NCBI GenBank assembly: GCA_035610835.1
Contig: CM069449.1
Span: 60,031,619 to 60,095,618, forward strand
Direction: 5' to 3'
Source of the DNA: Ophiura sarsii
Taxonomy: Eukaryota > Echinodermata > Ophiuroidea > Amphilepidida > Ophiuridae
Length of the DNA: 64,000 nucleotides
Positions within the stretch are counted from its first letter, which is position 1. Every line of letters begins with the position of its first letter. Shown here piece after piece: positions 22,485-34,009 of this stretch. Made by a program: the position numbers and the translations under genes. Under the pieces are notes generated by a model. It saw only the letters and a program-made list of their open reading frames with translations, was not told the DNA's origin and ran no database searches.

Positions 22485-23095
22485 ATATATGAAGAGGTTT
22501 TTTGCAAAAGGGCCTTCATCCACTTTGGCTCTTATTGAGAAAAGGTCAAAAGCTGTTTCTAAATATTCAAGTTGAGCAATTGAAAAACTGAATGAATTAT
22601 GAAAGAGGTACACTACATACTAATTTAAATTGACATAAATTTCAAATGTGCTAGTTTTCAATTTTTTTAAAATCATGTTTACATTTTTAGAAAATTTGGA
22701 TGTAGGCCCTTTTGCAACAAAACTCCATCTGTTTGTACATACAGAAAAAATAAAACACAACAAAATTATTTATTTTAATCATTTAAAAAAAGAAGAAGTT
22801 TGATATAGAAATGTATAGGTTATTTTTTCAAAAAGACCTACATCTCATTGTAAACAGCCATTGAAGTTGTTGTTTTGTTGCAAAAGGGCCTGTATCCAGA
22901 ATTGAATCGGGATGCAGGCCCTTTTGCAACAAAACAACAATTTCAATGGCTGTTTACAATGAGATGTAGGTGTTTTTGAAAAAAAATGACTTTGTTTCCT
23001 TGAAACATATGATTTTTCCCTATACATTTCTACATCAAACTCATTTTTGAAAAAAAATGCACCATAGCCCTTTTGCAACAAAGCTCTTCATATAG
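22485..23095. mobile_element. Inverted-repeat element with a long internal hairpin
   Basis: The outer ends TATATGAAGAGG...TTGCAAAAGGG and CCCTTTTGCAACAAAGCTCT then TCATATA are inverted. Inside, 22837-22896 and 22911-22970 are reverse complements over 60 bp with two differences and a 14-nt loop; weaker pairing continues to 22799 and 23040. The phrase GGCCCTTTTGCAACAAAAC recurs at the ends, at about 22707 and in both hairpin arms. Non-coding. Confidence 0.85.
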
Positions 23096-23483
23096 TGAAT
23101 AGCGGTTAACAGATGGATTGGGTATACAAAATAGCATTATTGTTTGAAATTTATAATTGGAAAACATAACTTCATACTTTTAACAATAACTTCCTCATTT
23201 TGGTAGCAACTAATTAATGTTCAAAAAATATAGTGAAAACTCAGAAAATTGTAGACTAAAATAGCGTGGGTCTCCTTCTTTAAAACAATAATTTACTGAC
23301 TAAATATTTGATGTTGGCTAATTATGCCGTTCGGTAACATCACCTTTTAAAACATGATAAGGGTCCCCCGGGATAAGGGTAAATACATAAATACTATCTA
23401 TATTTAAAAAAAAGTTTTTCAATTCACAAAAATAACTAATAGCAAAACAAGCAATTTTGCCTGATTTGGCAATATGTTTCCAG

Positions 23484-23850
23484 AGTCGAAAACATTTCTA
23501 ATGACTATCTACGTCTTCAATACCCTATCACTAGAGTTCTAGCTGGTGATAGAACTTTCACAGTGTTGGCGTCAAAAGAGTGGAATAAGCTAACTATCTG
23601 TATTAGACAATCATCATCTACAAGTGTGTTAAAAAAAGCTCTTAAAACTCATTTGTTCCCTGAAACAGTTTTTCTGTTTATATTTTGTTTCTAATCTATT
23701 TTGTAATTATTATATTATATTTTACTATGCTCATGTTACATTCACATTTTGTAGTTTGAGTTGTAATTTTAAGGTTTTTATCTTGTGAGCGCTCTGAGCC
23801 TTTTGGAAATGGCGCAATTAATGCTTTCTGTATTGTATTGTATTGTATTT
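23484..23850 (+). pseudogene. L2/CR1-like LINE C-terminus and 3' end
   Basis: Plus-strand translation gives RVLAGDRTFTVLASKEWNKL then RQSSSTSVLKKALKTHLF, the usual last block of L2/CR1 reverse transcriptases (RAFSVAAPK.WN.LP..IR...S...FK..LKTHLF). It is followed by GCGCTCTGAGCC...AAATGGCGCAATTAATG and a (TGTAT)n tail, typical of the 3' ends of these LINEs. Only the 3' truncated copy is present. Confidence 0.85.
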
Positions 23851-23869
23851 CGCAGATTGCCGTTTTTGG

Positions 23870-24410
23870 CAGTTTGCCCTGACTGTTAAATGTTTTAAAA
23901 CTAGCCCAAACTTGGCTGAAAATCAACCCGTGTGCCAAGTCAAATGGTGATATTGTAGATAGACTTAATTAAAAATTGTGTGATTTCAGATTTTGTCAAA
24001 ATATTAAGTTCAAAATTCAAAAGAAATTACGATATATAGCAGATTTAAGTTTTAAAACTAGCCCACATGTGGATTAAAAGTCATCACGTGTGCCTGTGGC
24101 GAGATTGCAGATAGACTGCCTTGGCCAATGTCTCCCCGGCATGCTGCGGTCAATGGTGTTCGATTGAACAATTCTTGGGTGGAACATAGAGCCCAACACG
24201 CAACTTTTCAAAGTTGTTGTTGAAATTTGTTTTGTTAAGAAATTCAATGTGTGAACTTCAATTTGTTTAAAAACTAGTGCGATTTCAGATTTTGTCAAAT
24301 ATAAAGTTCAAATTTCAAGAGAAGTTACGATTTACAGCAGGTTTTAGTTTAAAATGTAGCCCAATGGGGCTAGAGATCGACACATATGCCAATAAGGCAC
24401 ATCGCTGGGT
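23870..24410. repeat. Diverged direct repeat, about 300-bp period
   Basis: GATTTCAGATTTTGTCAAA...AAGTTCAAA...AGAA(A/G)TTACGAT is present at about 23980 and 24280, each followed by TAAAA..TAGCCCA; a partial third copy of that block starts near 23893. Confidence 0.6.
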
Positions 24411-25498
24411 CGTCTAGACAGTGGTCCAGAGGACACACCATTCACACCATGTTCGGACAGTTAAACCTGTCAGCCCTCCTCCTATCAGTGATATCTCAAA
24501 CTTGAGCTCAAACTATACATGCCTCTGGAACGTAATGGGAAAATATCTAGGGTTGGTTTCCAATATCACATTCGGCTACCCTAGAATAATTGCTGAAGAC
24601 AGTATATACTACACTTTTGAAAGATATTGAATTAAATACTTCTGTCTTTACTTTATCGTTAGGAAAACGTCACAAGTCATGTGGCTGCATTCCAAGCTTG
24701 TTCCTATAACTCACTTGTTATGCCTGTTTATGTTTGTGGTGCCTACCCTTTGACTGTTCATTGTCGTTAAAATTTAAAATACACCATCTCCAGTACCAAT
24801 TGGATTGCATTTAAATGTGATGAGATGTATTTTTAAAATTGTTCAGACCAAGAAAGCTGCCATAATTGAAATGACTTTGGAGAATATTCTATATATTTGG
24901 CAACACCCGGGGCAACACCATGAGTCATTTTGCTGCATGCGTCGATGAGAGTTTTTTTGGCATAAATCTAAAGGTCGTATAAAAGAGCACTATCCAATTG
25001 TACAATGCCACAAGAACCTTTGTACCGTCAATATGTACTCTTGTGATAGTCTGCTATACAATATTAAATCATATTATTAGTATTGAAGATTATATGAAGA
25101 TTATATGAAGATACTGTTTCAAGATAAGTGATCGATCGTCACTGAAACCCGACTGTACACATTATGTCAAGTGTTGACAATCGATTTTAAGGAGTTTAGG
25201 CCTAATATTTTACTTTTTGGCAAACATGTTAAATGACATTTATAGTGAAGTACGTAATATACCGTAAAATAAACCGTTGTACCATAGCTGCAGTTGTAAC
25301 ATTATAATAAAATACACGACATTTTACTGGTGTTTTATTAATCCTATATAACATTGACTTTTCACGTACTCTTCATAGATATATTACAGTTATTCTCCAC
25401 ATGATGTCTAATGTTTTCTTTGTTGTTTTTATAACTGCTGATACCTTGATTTATGGAGGCAATTTAACCGCTATTATCCACATAAAACCGACTAGAAG
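24411..25498. other. Intergenic, no gene seen
   Basis: No exon or repeat family recognised. A 69-codon frame at 24421-24630 has no known motif. Confidence 0.5.
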
Positions 25499-25506
25499 TT
25501 TACTGC

Positions 25507-25675
25507 CAGGCGCGTAGCCAGCATTGTCATTCCGGGGGGGGGGGGGGGGCAAGCATCAATATCGTCCCTATTTTTTTATTTTTTATGTCCCTAAAATTTT
25601 CGTAAAAGGTTGCCCCAATTTTTTTTCTAGTCACTTACCTCGTGAATTTCACGTAAGTGTGTGTGTGTGGGGGGT

Positions 25676-25709
<34 letters not shown>

Positions 25710-26012
25710 GAGGTCAAAAAATGTGGCAGTCCCCAAAAAAATCGCACAGTCAAACAGAATCGCACAGTAAATGTACTACATGAACAATTTCTTGTCCCCA
25801 TTTTTTAGCTTCTCCGTCCCCATTTTAACAAAAAATTTCGCACAGTCCCAAAAAAATCGCACAGTCCAAACAAAATCGCACAGTCAAACAAAAATCGTAA
25901 AGTAAATGTATTACATGACCAATTTCTCGTCCCCATTTTTTCCGCTTCTCCGTCCCCATTTTAGGTGTCTGGGGGGGGCAGTCTGCCGGTCCCCCCACTG
26001 GCTACGCTACTG
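25507..26012. mobile_element. hAT-like element with GCGTAGCCAG ends and 8-bp duplication
   Basis: Begins CAGGCGCGTAGCCAG and ends CTGGCTACGCTACTG; the direct duplication TTTACTGC flanks it (25499-25506, 26013-26020). The interior has long G tracts near 25534-25549 and 25670-25708 and repeats of AAAATCGCACAGT. No transposase; glycine-rich frames are G-tract artefacts. Confidence 0.88.
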
Positions 26013-26079
26013 TTTACTGCTTTTGTGGGTAATATGTAAGATATCGCTATAGGAAATATGATAAACCACCCGTGGTTAT

Positions 26080-26300
26080 TTTTCCGATCACCGACCACTT
26101 AAAGGACAAAACCATACTATCGACTGGGAGGAGGCAGAGATCGTAGGCAGAGAGGAAACTAGATACAAAAGCTTGATCAAAGAGGCAATCGCGATTAGAA
26201 AGCAGAGCAAGACAATGAGTAGAGACGAGGGGCACTATTATCTAAGTCACGTGTTTGACGATCTACTGATTGCTGATAAATCATCTAACATCACCACTGC
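26080..26300 (+). pseudogene. Penelope-like retroelement C-terminal (GIY-YIG region) fragment
   Basis: The plus-strand frame reads NHTIDWEEAEIVGREETRYK, then SLIKEAIAIRKQSKTMSRDE and GHYYLSHVFDDLL. The order IDW..A.I..RE..R....IKEAI.IRK......RDEG...LS...D.LL is the hallmark C-terminal part of the endonuclease region found in Penelope-like elements. The reverse transcriptase is absent and the frame ends in low-complexity sequence, so this is a relic. Confidence 0.8.
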
Positions 26301-26839
26301 AACTAAGCAAACAACATCAGCAGATCGTCATCACTCCACATCAAATGTTGATAAAGGAAATAGCTCGTTTCCGACACGTCCACACGTAAGTTGTTTTACT
26401 TGGACTAGATAATATAAAGAAATTCAGCAATCAACAATACCAATCGTATAAGTCTTAGGTTAATGTCACTTATATCGCATGCGCCAAATGTACTACATGT
26501 TGTTAAAGCATTTCATTTATTACATTTCCTGTACGTTGATAACGTCTTTCCGTAGATAACGTGTTTGAAATATAAAATTAACTTTACCATATCTACTGGT
26601 CAGGATATTTTATATTGTATTATCATACATCATCGAATCATATCTATTTCTGCACACGGACTGGTTATGGTTTTCCGCAGATCCAGCCTTAGGTTATGAA
26701 CTAGACATCACCATTGGCGCTAGTAGTGACGATGAATTGAAAGAAAAAGCTCCAATGTCAAAAGTGATCATTTTTATCCTTATGGTGTGAAGGAAGATAA
26801 TCCTTTGGCATAATTTGTGCCAACCTTAGGAGAAAGTGT

Positions 26840-27370
26840 ATCTTCTAGGTCCTATATTCTGAACTGTACTAGTATCGGCCGATAGTATCGTTCGATACTG
26901 GTAAATATCAGTGTTCCAATGTCGGACGGCACTGGCACATATAACGTGTTTCAGTATCGGGCGATACTGGAGCACAATTGTGTAGCGATCAAGCGGAATT
27001 AGTCTTCTGTCTTAAGCAGGTAAAAAATGCCACCTAATGGTCAAAACCCCACTAAAATCGATCTTCTAGTTGTTAACATACAAACAGTTTACCAATTAAG
27101 AAAACAATGTAAAGCATAATAATTTGTCATTTATTTTTACCTGTCACTCAAAACCAATATTTCCTACATAAATACTCTTTCCGCTTGATCGCGTCACAAT
27201 TATAATGTACCAATATCGTTCAATACTGGGACAAATCAATAATAGTGGTAGCATGTGTACCAGTATCGCCAATACAGGAAAATAAAATCGTTCCAGTACT
27301 GTACGATATTCAAGTATCGAGCGATACTGGCAACTCTCATGTGCCAGTATCAGGGATCTAAAGTAATCGA
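26840..27370. mobile_element. CGATACTGG-type element, full inverted form
   Basis: Two clusters of CCAGTATCG/CGATACTGG palindromes (26868-26972 and 27205-27352) face each other around a spacer whose edges are inverted: GCGATCAAGCGGAA near 26986 and TTCCGCTTGATCGC near 27179. This copy suggests the complete architecture of the family seen at 4270-4580 and 17020-17165. Confidence 0.75.
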
Positions 27371-27990
27371 ATCTTACACTTTTCCGATATGTCTTATTGT
27401 GTGATATAAATTTATATAGTTTATAAAACAAAAATCGAATTTGAACTTTTCATGGCTGCCATTTGAATTAATCATAGAAATACATTTAGTTTTCTTATGA
27501 AGTTAAGATTTATGAAAAAGTTCTCATAAAAGTTACTTTTATAAATTCTAAATTCCACGTTTGACTGATATTATGTCTTGTTAAATCGATTAAACCACTA
27601 TTATGTTCGGCACACAGTTATTTGGTATGACCTGTTTTAATTTCCCCAAAAAAGGAGATAGATCAACTTTTCGTGATGTTTATGAAACAATGTTTGAATG
27701 ATGGAAATGAATTGTTCAACTTAGGTGACTTACTCCGATCCTTTCTTTGCCGGCAGTTTGAATAGTTTGAAATCGACTTAAATCAAGTTTTCACCGATTA
27801 TCAATATAAATGTCATGCCACACCAAAGTGAATAACGATATGATATCTGATGAAATGAACAGAACCTGACATGCTTAAGACGCTAAGAAAAATTCCATCT
27901 CACCATTATCATTTCCATTATTGCTCGTTCAAGACCAGGAGGATTTTCTACGCAAAACCAAAAGAGACACTATTCCAGATAATCCATCAG
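27371..27990. other. Sequence upstream of the first visible TRPC exon
   Basis: AT-rich, no exon recognised. The exons for ankyrin repeats and S1-S3 expected of a TRPC gene were not found upstream in this window. Confidence 0.5.
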
Positions 27991-28004
27991 TGATTTTTCA
28001 TCAG

Positions 28005-28479
28005 CACCAGACCTTGACCAAAGCAGTACCAATCACACCAATGATCCCCTTGTTCTTCACCGAGTACCAACTCTGCCAGTAAACAGAATATCGAAACCTG
28101 GAGTAGCAACTGGCGGTAGACAGGATGAGGATTTATCCCAAAAATATCGCGAGATAAAAGATCTAGTATTCCGCCAGTTCAATAACTACTCCTGGTGGCA
28201 TCTGCATTTGATCTCCACCGGATTGTTTGCAATTGCAACGGTGTTAGCGTTACTTCGGATGCTACCATATGTGGTGGTCAGTGACGTCATCGGACCGCTT
28301 CAGATCTCGTTGGGGACGATGGTGTCACAGACATTACATTTCTTTGTCTTTATCGGTGTAGTGTTTTTGGCATTTGCTGTAGGACTGACTTACATTTACT
28401 CGTATTATGATGAGGTGAATTTACAGATTTGTGTGAAAGTAAATAGCGCAAACAACTGTCAATCTGGAAATTTCGCAAA
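28005..28479 (+). CDS. TRPC-type channel, exon with S4, S4-S5 linker and S5
   Basis: First visible exon of a TRPC-family, calcium-permeable plasma-membrane cation channel. It encodes a polar stretch of about 65 residues (S3-S4 loop), then LISTGLFAIATVLALLRMLP (S4), GPLQISLGTM (the S4-S5 linker signature of TRPC channels) and TLHFFVFIGVVFLAFAVGLT followed by YIYSYYDE (S5). The donor at 28480 (AAA before GTAAGT) leaves phase 2, which fits the next exon. The exon start is uncertain: AG acceptors at 28003-28004 (after TTTTTCATCAG) and 27989-27990 are both possible, and an in-frame stop lies just upstream of both. The long loop is unusual for the family. Family call is firm; subfamily is not. Confidence 0.88.
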
Positions 28480-29584
28480 GTAAGTTAGTTTTATTTGTAT
28501 CGTGTTGAAAAAGGACAGAAATGGTATCTCATGTGGTTTTGCATAACTAGAAACTGCGTTTAAGAAAAGTTGCTATTTTATATAACACGTTTATTTTTTT
28601 GCTATGAGCGCTAATATTCCTACCCTAACCAGTCGAACTGTGTATTCTTGAGCAGGTTATTAACAATCATCTTGCTAAAGGTGGTAATATTGAAAAAGTA
28701 AATGGAGAATTTGTCTAGATAACCTAGGAGCCAAGTCTTGTGATATAAAATTGTCTTGTATAATTCATCAAATCGTATGCAAAAGAAATACAATCGACTT
28801 AAGCGCTCAGCATACTCCACAACGCTTGGCCGCTGAGCGCAAGCGTTAGCCACCGTTCTCCAATCAGGTTTCGTCTTTTTGTTATGACGGAGTTACCACG
28901 CATGTGCGAGAGCGCAAAGACATAGAGCGTAGTGAAGTCTGCTGAGTGCTTAATGTTAAAGGTTTTTCTGTTTCATATGAACCACTTTGTTCTATAAAGA
29001 ACGGAACAATCCAAATGTGCACACGAAGCTGTACACGCCTACGTCATTGTGCGAATGGTATATACATGTACATGTATACGTTTTAGGGCTGTGGCCCTTA
29101 CTCTCAACCTCTCTTATCGCGATCTTTCATCGAGCTTAGCGCTTTTTAAATCCACTCCTTCCGCGGTCGTAAAATGTTTATGTTCACCGCCGATCAATAG
29201 TTAAACAATACCAAAGGCCTCAACATGTATCTGGTCGTCTAGACATATCTATAAGGCTATTGACCCATCACGGGTGTGAAATTGTGTTTACTCTCGCTCT
29301 ATTCATTGATAGCTCAAGAAATAATCTAATTATTATCCCAGTCTTTGTGTTCCGCGCAGTATTGCCATGGTCTGGTGAACGGTACTATAATATTTCTATT
29401 GTTAACGCCAGACAAGTAGAGTGGCGGCTCAGCGGGGTGTTAATCACAGATCTTTTTGCGATCCTTAGAAAAACGGATAGCGCTATCTATTGCCTAAAAA
29501 AGGCAAGAGCCCTTATCTGACGTGCCATGTTGCTGCACCGGTTACATTCTTCTTTGATCTAACACAAGGTTTTTTTCATTGCAG
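28480..29584 (+). other. TRPC intron containing a dispersed repeat
   Basis: Intron of 1.1 kb from donor GTAAGT to acceptor TTTTTTTCATTGCAG. It contains the repeat at 29084-29365. Near 28798 and 28952 there are weak inverted matches around GCGCTCAGCA/TGCTGAGTGC. Confidence 0.8.
29084..29365. repeat. Dispersed repeat, copy 2 (pair with 3687-3957)
   Basis: Same orientation and block order as 3687-3957, with small insertions and substitutions. Lies wholly inside a TRPC intron. Confidence 0.75.
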
Positions 29585-29780
29585 TCTGTTTTTCGGTACT
29601 GTTTATCTCTACTGGTCTGTGTTCGGATTGAAATCTATAGATGCCCTGCACCTTGGTCGGCAGTCGGTACTACTAGAGATAACGGGGTATTTGTTGTACG
29701 CCATGTTTTATATATTACTCATAGCAATTCTTTTGAACGCCTTAGTGGCTGTTATGAGTAGTAGCTTCAATCAAATCGAA
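29585..29780 (+). CDS. TRPC-type channel, pore and S6 exon
   Basis: 196-nt exon with acceptor TTCATTGCAG and donor GTAAGT after ATCGAA. It enters in phase 2 and leaves in phase 0. LFFGTVYLYWSVFGL contains the pore-helix and filter phrase WSVFGL of TRPC channels; VLLEITGYLLYAMFYILLIA followed by ILLNALVAVMSSSFNQIE is S6. The LLN-L-A-M-SS pattern corresponds to the S6 gate region of the family. It is an in-frame continuation of the S5 exon. Confidence 0.92.
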
Positions 29781-30401
29781 GTAAGTAGGGGTTTAATACA
29801 CAGGTTTTTTTTGGTAAAACAGAAGAACACTATCTATTCAAAATAGGGGAAGGGAGGGCTGGGGTGGGAATCTTAAACTGTAAGATGATTATCTCTAGGG
29901 TGCCATTAAAGTATAAACAGATCATTTCAAATCGAAATAGATTGCGGTACCAGGGGGGAATCCACTTCAGTCATGCGTGCCCGTAACAATAGGTTCTCGT
30001 TCTCGTAGTATTCGTTGCTCAGAACAATTCAATGCACGACCTTCAAAGAATGAACTACATTTGGTGGGCTATTTTGAAATAAGTATGTGTTGGTGTTGGT
30101 CACATATATATCGGCGGAGTTGATGTATTTAAATTCTGAAACAGACTTAAGTTCCCGCAAATATGGCCGATACATGGATTACCTCTATACTTGCGACCTC
30201 ATGAACCTTTGAAATTAAAAACACGTTTGGTTTGATAATTCATCTAATCATGTTTCGAATCATTACGATTTGGAGCGATTTATACCACGGGACTTTTGTG
30301 GAAATGATAGCGTTCAATAATAACTATTACCTATTTTATAAGTGCACGTGTTTTTGTGTAATGATATATTTAGTGATATTTACTCCTCTGTATAAAAACA
30401 G
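29781..30401 (+). other. TRPC intron
   Basis: 621-bp intron from GTAAGT to AAAAACAG. Nothing else recognised. Confidence 0.8.
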
Positions 30402-30611
30402 GAAAATGCCGACGTTGAATGGAAGTATGCTACGGCATCGATGTGGATGTGTTACATGGTTGAAGGTGATATAGTCCCGCCACCTTCCAATATATTACCG
30501 TCAACACAACGCATTGTTCATCTTTATAAAGAGATGCGACAAAAGTGGCAACGTCGGAAGTCCTCTCATGTCAGGAGGGAACGAGAATTGCAGGATGACG
30601 CGACACATAAG
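30402..30611 (+). CDS. TRPC-type channel, TRP-box exon
   Basis: 210-nt phase 0-0 exon, exactly 70 codons. ENADVEWKYATASMWMCYMV contains the TRP box (EWKFAR-like) directly after S6; DIVPPPSNILPS is the second TRP box (LPPPFNIIPS-like). A basic stretch follows (KEMRQKWQRRKSSHVRRERE), in the region where TRPC channels bind calmodulin and IP3 receptors. The donor is GTACAT after CATAAG. Continuation in the other frame to 30975 is not coding for this family. Confidence 0.9.
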
Positions 30612-32490
30612 GTACATGGTTGATAATCAATCTTACAATATGATTACCGTACATGTATACTACTATAGTATATTTGGCCATCACGAGACAGTGACGGAAT
30701 TACTGCGTATTTTACTAATCGCAGCCAATAACGCGCGCGCCTACTTGAGGCGCTGGCGTATACATACGAGCGTTGAAAGACGGAAGATACATACGCGTGC
30801 GTATAAGCTGCGCCTGTTAAGTTATGTCACTGTCCCTAGGAAGCCAAATAGAATATACACGAGCATACTGAAACCGTACTGCTTCATATTTCGAGCACCA
30901 CTTCCAATCCAAGAAACGCTCCCGTTGCGAGAACCACGGTCAATCACAGAACCATTCCATGTTGTTGTAAAATGATACATAATTCAGTGTTTCGAATCTT
31001 AATATTTCGCTTTAATATAACTTTAGAGAAATAAATGTCCAAATGGGAGGGATGTTTTCAAACATCATCCCATTTGCATTGGGACATTTATTTCTTTAAT
31101 GTCAATATATGCAGTTATAAAACCCGCATTTATTGATCAAAGTCCCCTCACTCTGCATAATTGTTTTTTATTCAGAAAGTAAAAGATTTAATAATACAAA
31201 TCCATTTTTTTTCGAATTTTCATATGGCTGAAGCGGTATTTGGTGAAAGTATCCCGATTCACAGTATTTAAGGAGTTGTTAATTGATGCATGTTGCATAC
31301 TGACTAAATGCGGTTGATGTTAAGCAAACAAGGACTCGCTTTATTGGCCTACTCATAACTTGCGAGAAGAAAAAAAATATGAAAAAAGCAAGAAAAAAAG
31401 CTTGACTCCGAATTTGCTGTATGAGTAGACAGGATACATGTTTTACTGTTTAGGTAAAACAATTTGCTAGAGAAATATGAATGTGTTTAAAGTGCAAAAA
31501 TGCAAGAAAGTCAGAGTTAGGTAAAAGCATTCATTTACTAGTAGTTCAGAACTTATTGGAAGAGAGTTTCTGAGACACACGATTATAAAAACTGCAACAT
31601 TATTATATTAATCGAGATCATATCTGTCAAATGCATAGGACAGCGAAATCTTGAGCTTGTAAACAAAGGTCAAACTTGCGCTATACGCTAGATGAATCGC
31701 GTAAGTGTTGTCCACACGGTCAGTTCCTTAACGGTGGAGCTACGCGACATACGCGGAGCTACTAGGTTCCCTTTTGAATGATGTCATGTCAGACAACAGG
31801 GGGTGTCTTTGATCATGCAATCAAATCCTTGTGAAAGGTTGATCTAGGTAATATTTTCATGTTGAGTCTGGGTTGATCCTTGTTATTTTCCTGGAGTTTG
31901 AATGTCCCTGAACGATGTTCCCTTCTGCACTAGATCAGACAACAGGGGGTGTGGGGTCCTTGGTGGTCCTGTCCCATTTATGTGAACAGCTGATCCTGGT
32001 TATTTTCCTGGAGAGTGAATGACCCCGAACGTTTTGTCGTTCCCAATTGTATTTGTCATAGAAGGAATCGTGCTATCACAATTTTACAATTACACGTTGT
32101 CAAAACTATATAAGTGAGCCAAAAAAAGCGTTATAAACATTTGAACTTTTGACGATTTTGTCACACTGAATGTTAAATATGATAGTATATTGACGCCTTT
32201 ACTTTGAACCTTTGTAAGTACATTATAAGCCTAAAGCATGTAAGAAAAAAGGAGTTAACTACGTTTTGTTATACAACTCTCTTTAACTTCGTCTATTTTG
32301 AATATCTTGTATTTCAATAACTTTTCGATTTTTAATTTAGCAACCGTTTGGATCGCCTTGGTACCAGCTTCATTAACTGGTTTTTCGATTTTGTTTATTA
32401 CTACTATTGTTTACAGCTTCAACGATCATTACTACTAAACAAACAGAAAAAGAGAGAAGACATTCAGTATCAGGTACACAAATATTTCAA

Positions 32491-32854
32491 CCCTGTACAA
32501 TGAGCTGTGTGGTATAAGCCCTGTACAATGAGCTGTGTGGTATAAGCCCTGTACAATGAACTGTGTGGTATAAGCCCTGTACAATGAACTGTGTGGTATA
32601 AGCCCTGTACAATGAACTGTGTGGTATAAGCCCTGTACAATGAGCTGTGTGGTAAAAGCCCTGTACAATGAACTGTGTGGTATAAGCCCTGTACAATGAA
32701 CTGTGTGGTATAAGCCCTGTACAATGAGCTGTGTGGTATAAGCCCTGTACAATGAACTGTGTGGTATAAGCCCTGTACAATGAACTGTGTGGTATAAGCC
32801 CTGTACAATGAACTGTGTGGTATAAGCCCTGTACAATGAACTGTGTGGTATAAG
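32491..32854. repeat. 28-bp minisatellite, 13 units
   Basis: Thirteen head-to-tail units of 28 bp (CCCTGTACAATGARCTGTGT plus GGTATAAG) with only A/G and one T/A variation, starting every 28 bp from 32491. Each unit contains the palindrome TGTACA. Since 28 is not a multiple of three and no frame has a stop, long frames appear on the minus strand; they are artefacts. Confidence 0.98.
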
Positions 32855-33184
32855 GGCATCTTAAATCACTTAATTATTATCTACATTTGTCACGAAGATG
32901 CTTTTCAGAATAATATTTGTCAATAATGTCTATAAAAGTAAAATTATGGATATAATATGATTAATAATGTCAAAAGACAACAATAATCCAAAATCGGATG
33001 GAGGATACCGGTAGTCGCTTAGCGTCTCTGGTACTTAACGGTGTGTTAGCAGTCCGGGTGCGAATTTATTAACAGTACACACTTACTGTATAAATGTATT
33101 GCTGTACAATGTACATGTGCTATGCGCTTTACTCCCTCTAGGATCAAATGTTGTTTACGGTAACGAACATCGCGTCCGGGGTAA

Positions 33185-34009
33185 CCCAGCGGGCACTCAA
33201 CCATGAATCAACGTAGAAATATGGTTGCGTTGTTAAACAACATGATTTCAACATCTTATTTTGTGCTTTGTTGAAGTAACGTTGAATATTGACGTTGATT
33301 CAACGTTGTTGAATGGAGTTGTTAAATTTCATGTTTACAACGATCAGTCTTGAGCTAATATGCATATTTTACTTGGCCCTATATATGTAAATTATGCAAA
33401 TGATCTCATTAGCATAATTGCAATGGTACAAATATGAGCCCCGGTGCTCATTTGTTCCATTGCAATTCGAATCGCAAAACTGACGCCTCCTATAATATGG
33501 ACATGAGGGCTTGAGTACGCGCGATGTAACTCTTGAAATGAGGGCGCTATCTTGACATCGCTATGATTGACAGCACGAAAGTCCTTATAAGGGACATTGA
33601 GACACGCAATGTAACTCTTAAAATGGGGGCGCTGGCACACAAGAGGTTGCTAGAGGCATTAATCTCGGCAATGGGAAGTCTGTGTACAGTGGTACTGGCC
33701 TTGGCCTGGTTGTATCAAGACATAGTCATCAAAGAGTCAACGCCGCCCTTTGTGCAAGTTGTCCCCGGCTGCCAAGGATTGACAATGCGTTATAAAACTT
33801 CACCAAGCACATTTAAAAGAAGAATTCAACAAAGTATCAGTCAAATTTCTACTATATATCAACCAAATGTCAACTACGTAACTGGATTCAACATTGAATC
33901 AACGTTGAAATATGACGTTGAATCAACATTGAAATCTATGGTTGATATAAATACAATGTTTTGTGCAACGATATTTCAACGTTGTTACAACGTCATTTTG
34001 CCCGCTGGG
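33185..34009. mobile_element. CCCAGCGGGC-ended MITE, copy 1
   Basis: Starts CCCAGCGGGCA and ends TGCCCGCTGGG. Sub-terminal DNA is rich in TTCAACGTTGAA-type palindromes. Shares terminal and central blocks (ACTTGGCC, TAATTGCAATGGTACAAA) with 42056-42756. Confidence 0.88.

Noticed and set aside
26687..26761. Possible exon after TTTTCCGCAG (PALGYELDITIGASSDDELKEK)
   Set aside because: It has an acceptor-like start and a possible GTGATC donor, but the phase does not fit the next TRPC exon and no domain is recognisable.
30514..30975. 153-codon frame running through and beyond the TRP-box exon
   Set aside because: It is in a different frame from the channel and passes the donor GTACAT; the sequence is unlike any TRPC C-terminus. 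The next true exon is at 35991.
32435..32859. Minus-strand frames of 97-133 codons
   Set aside because: Produced by the 28-bp minisatellite, which has no stop in any minus frame; three overlapping frames are open at once.
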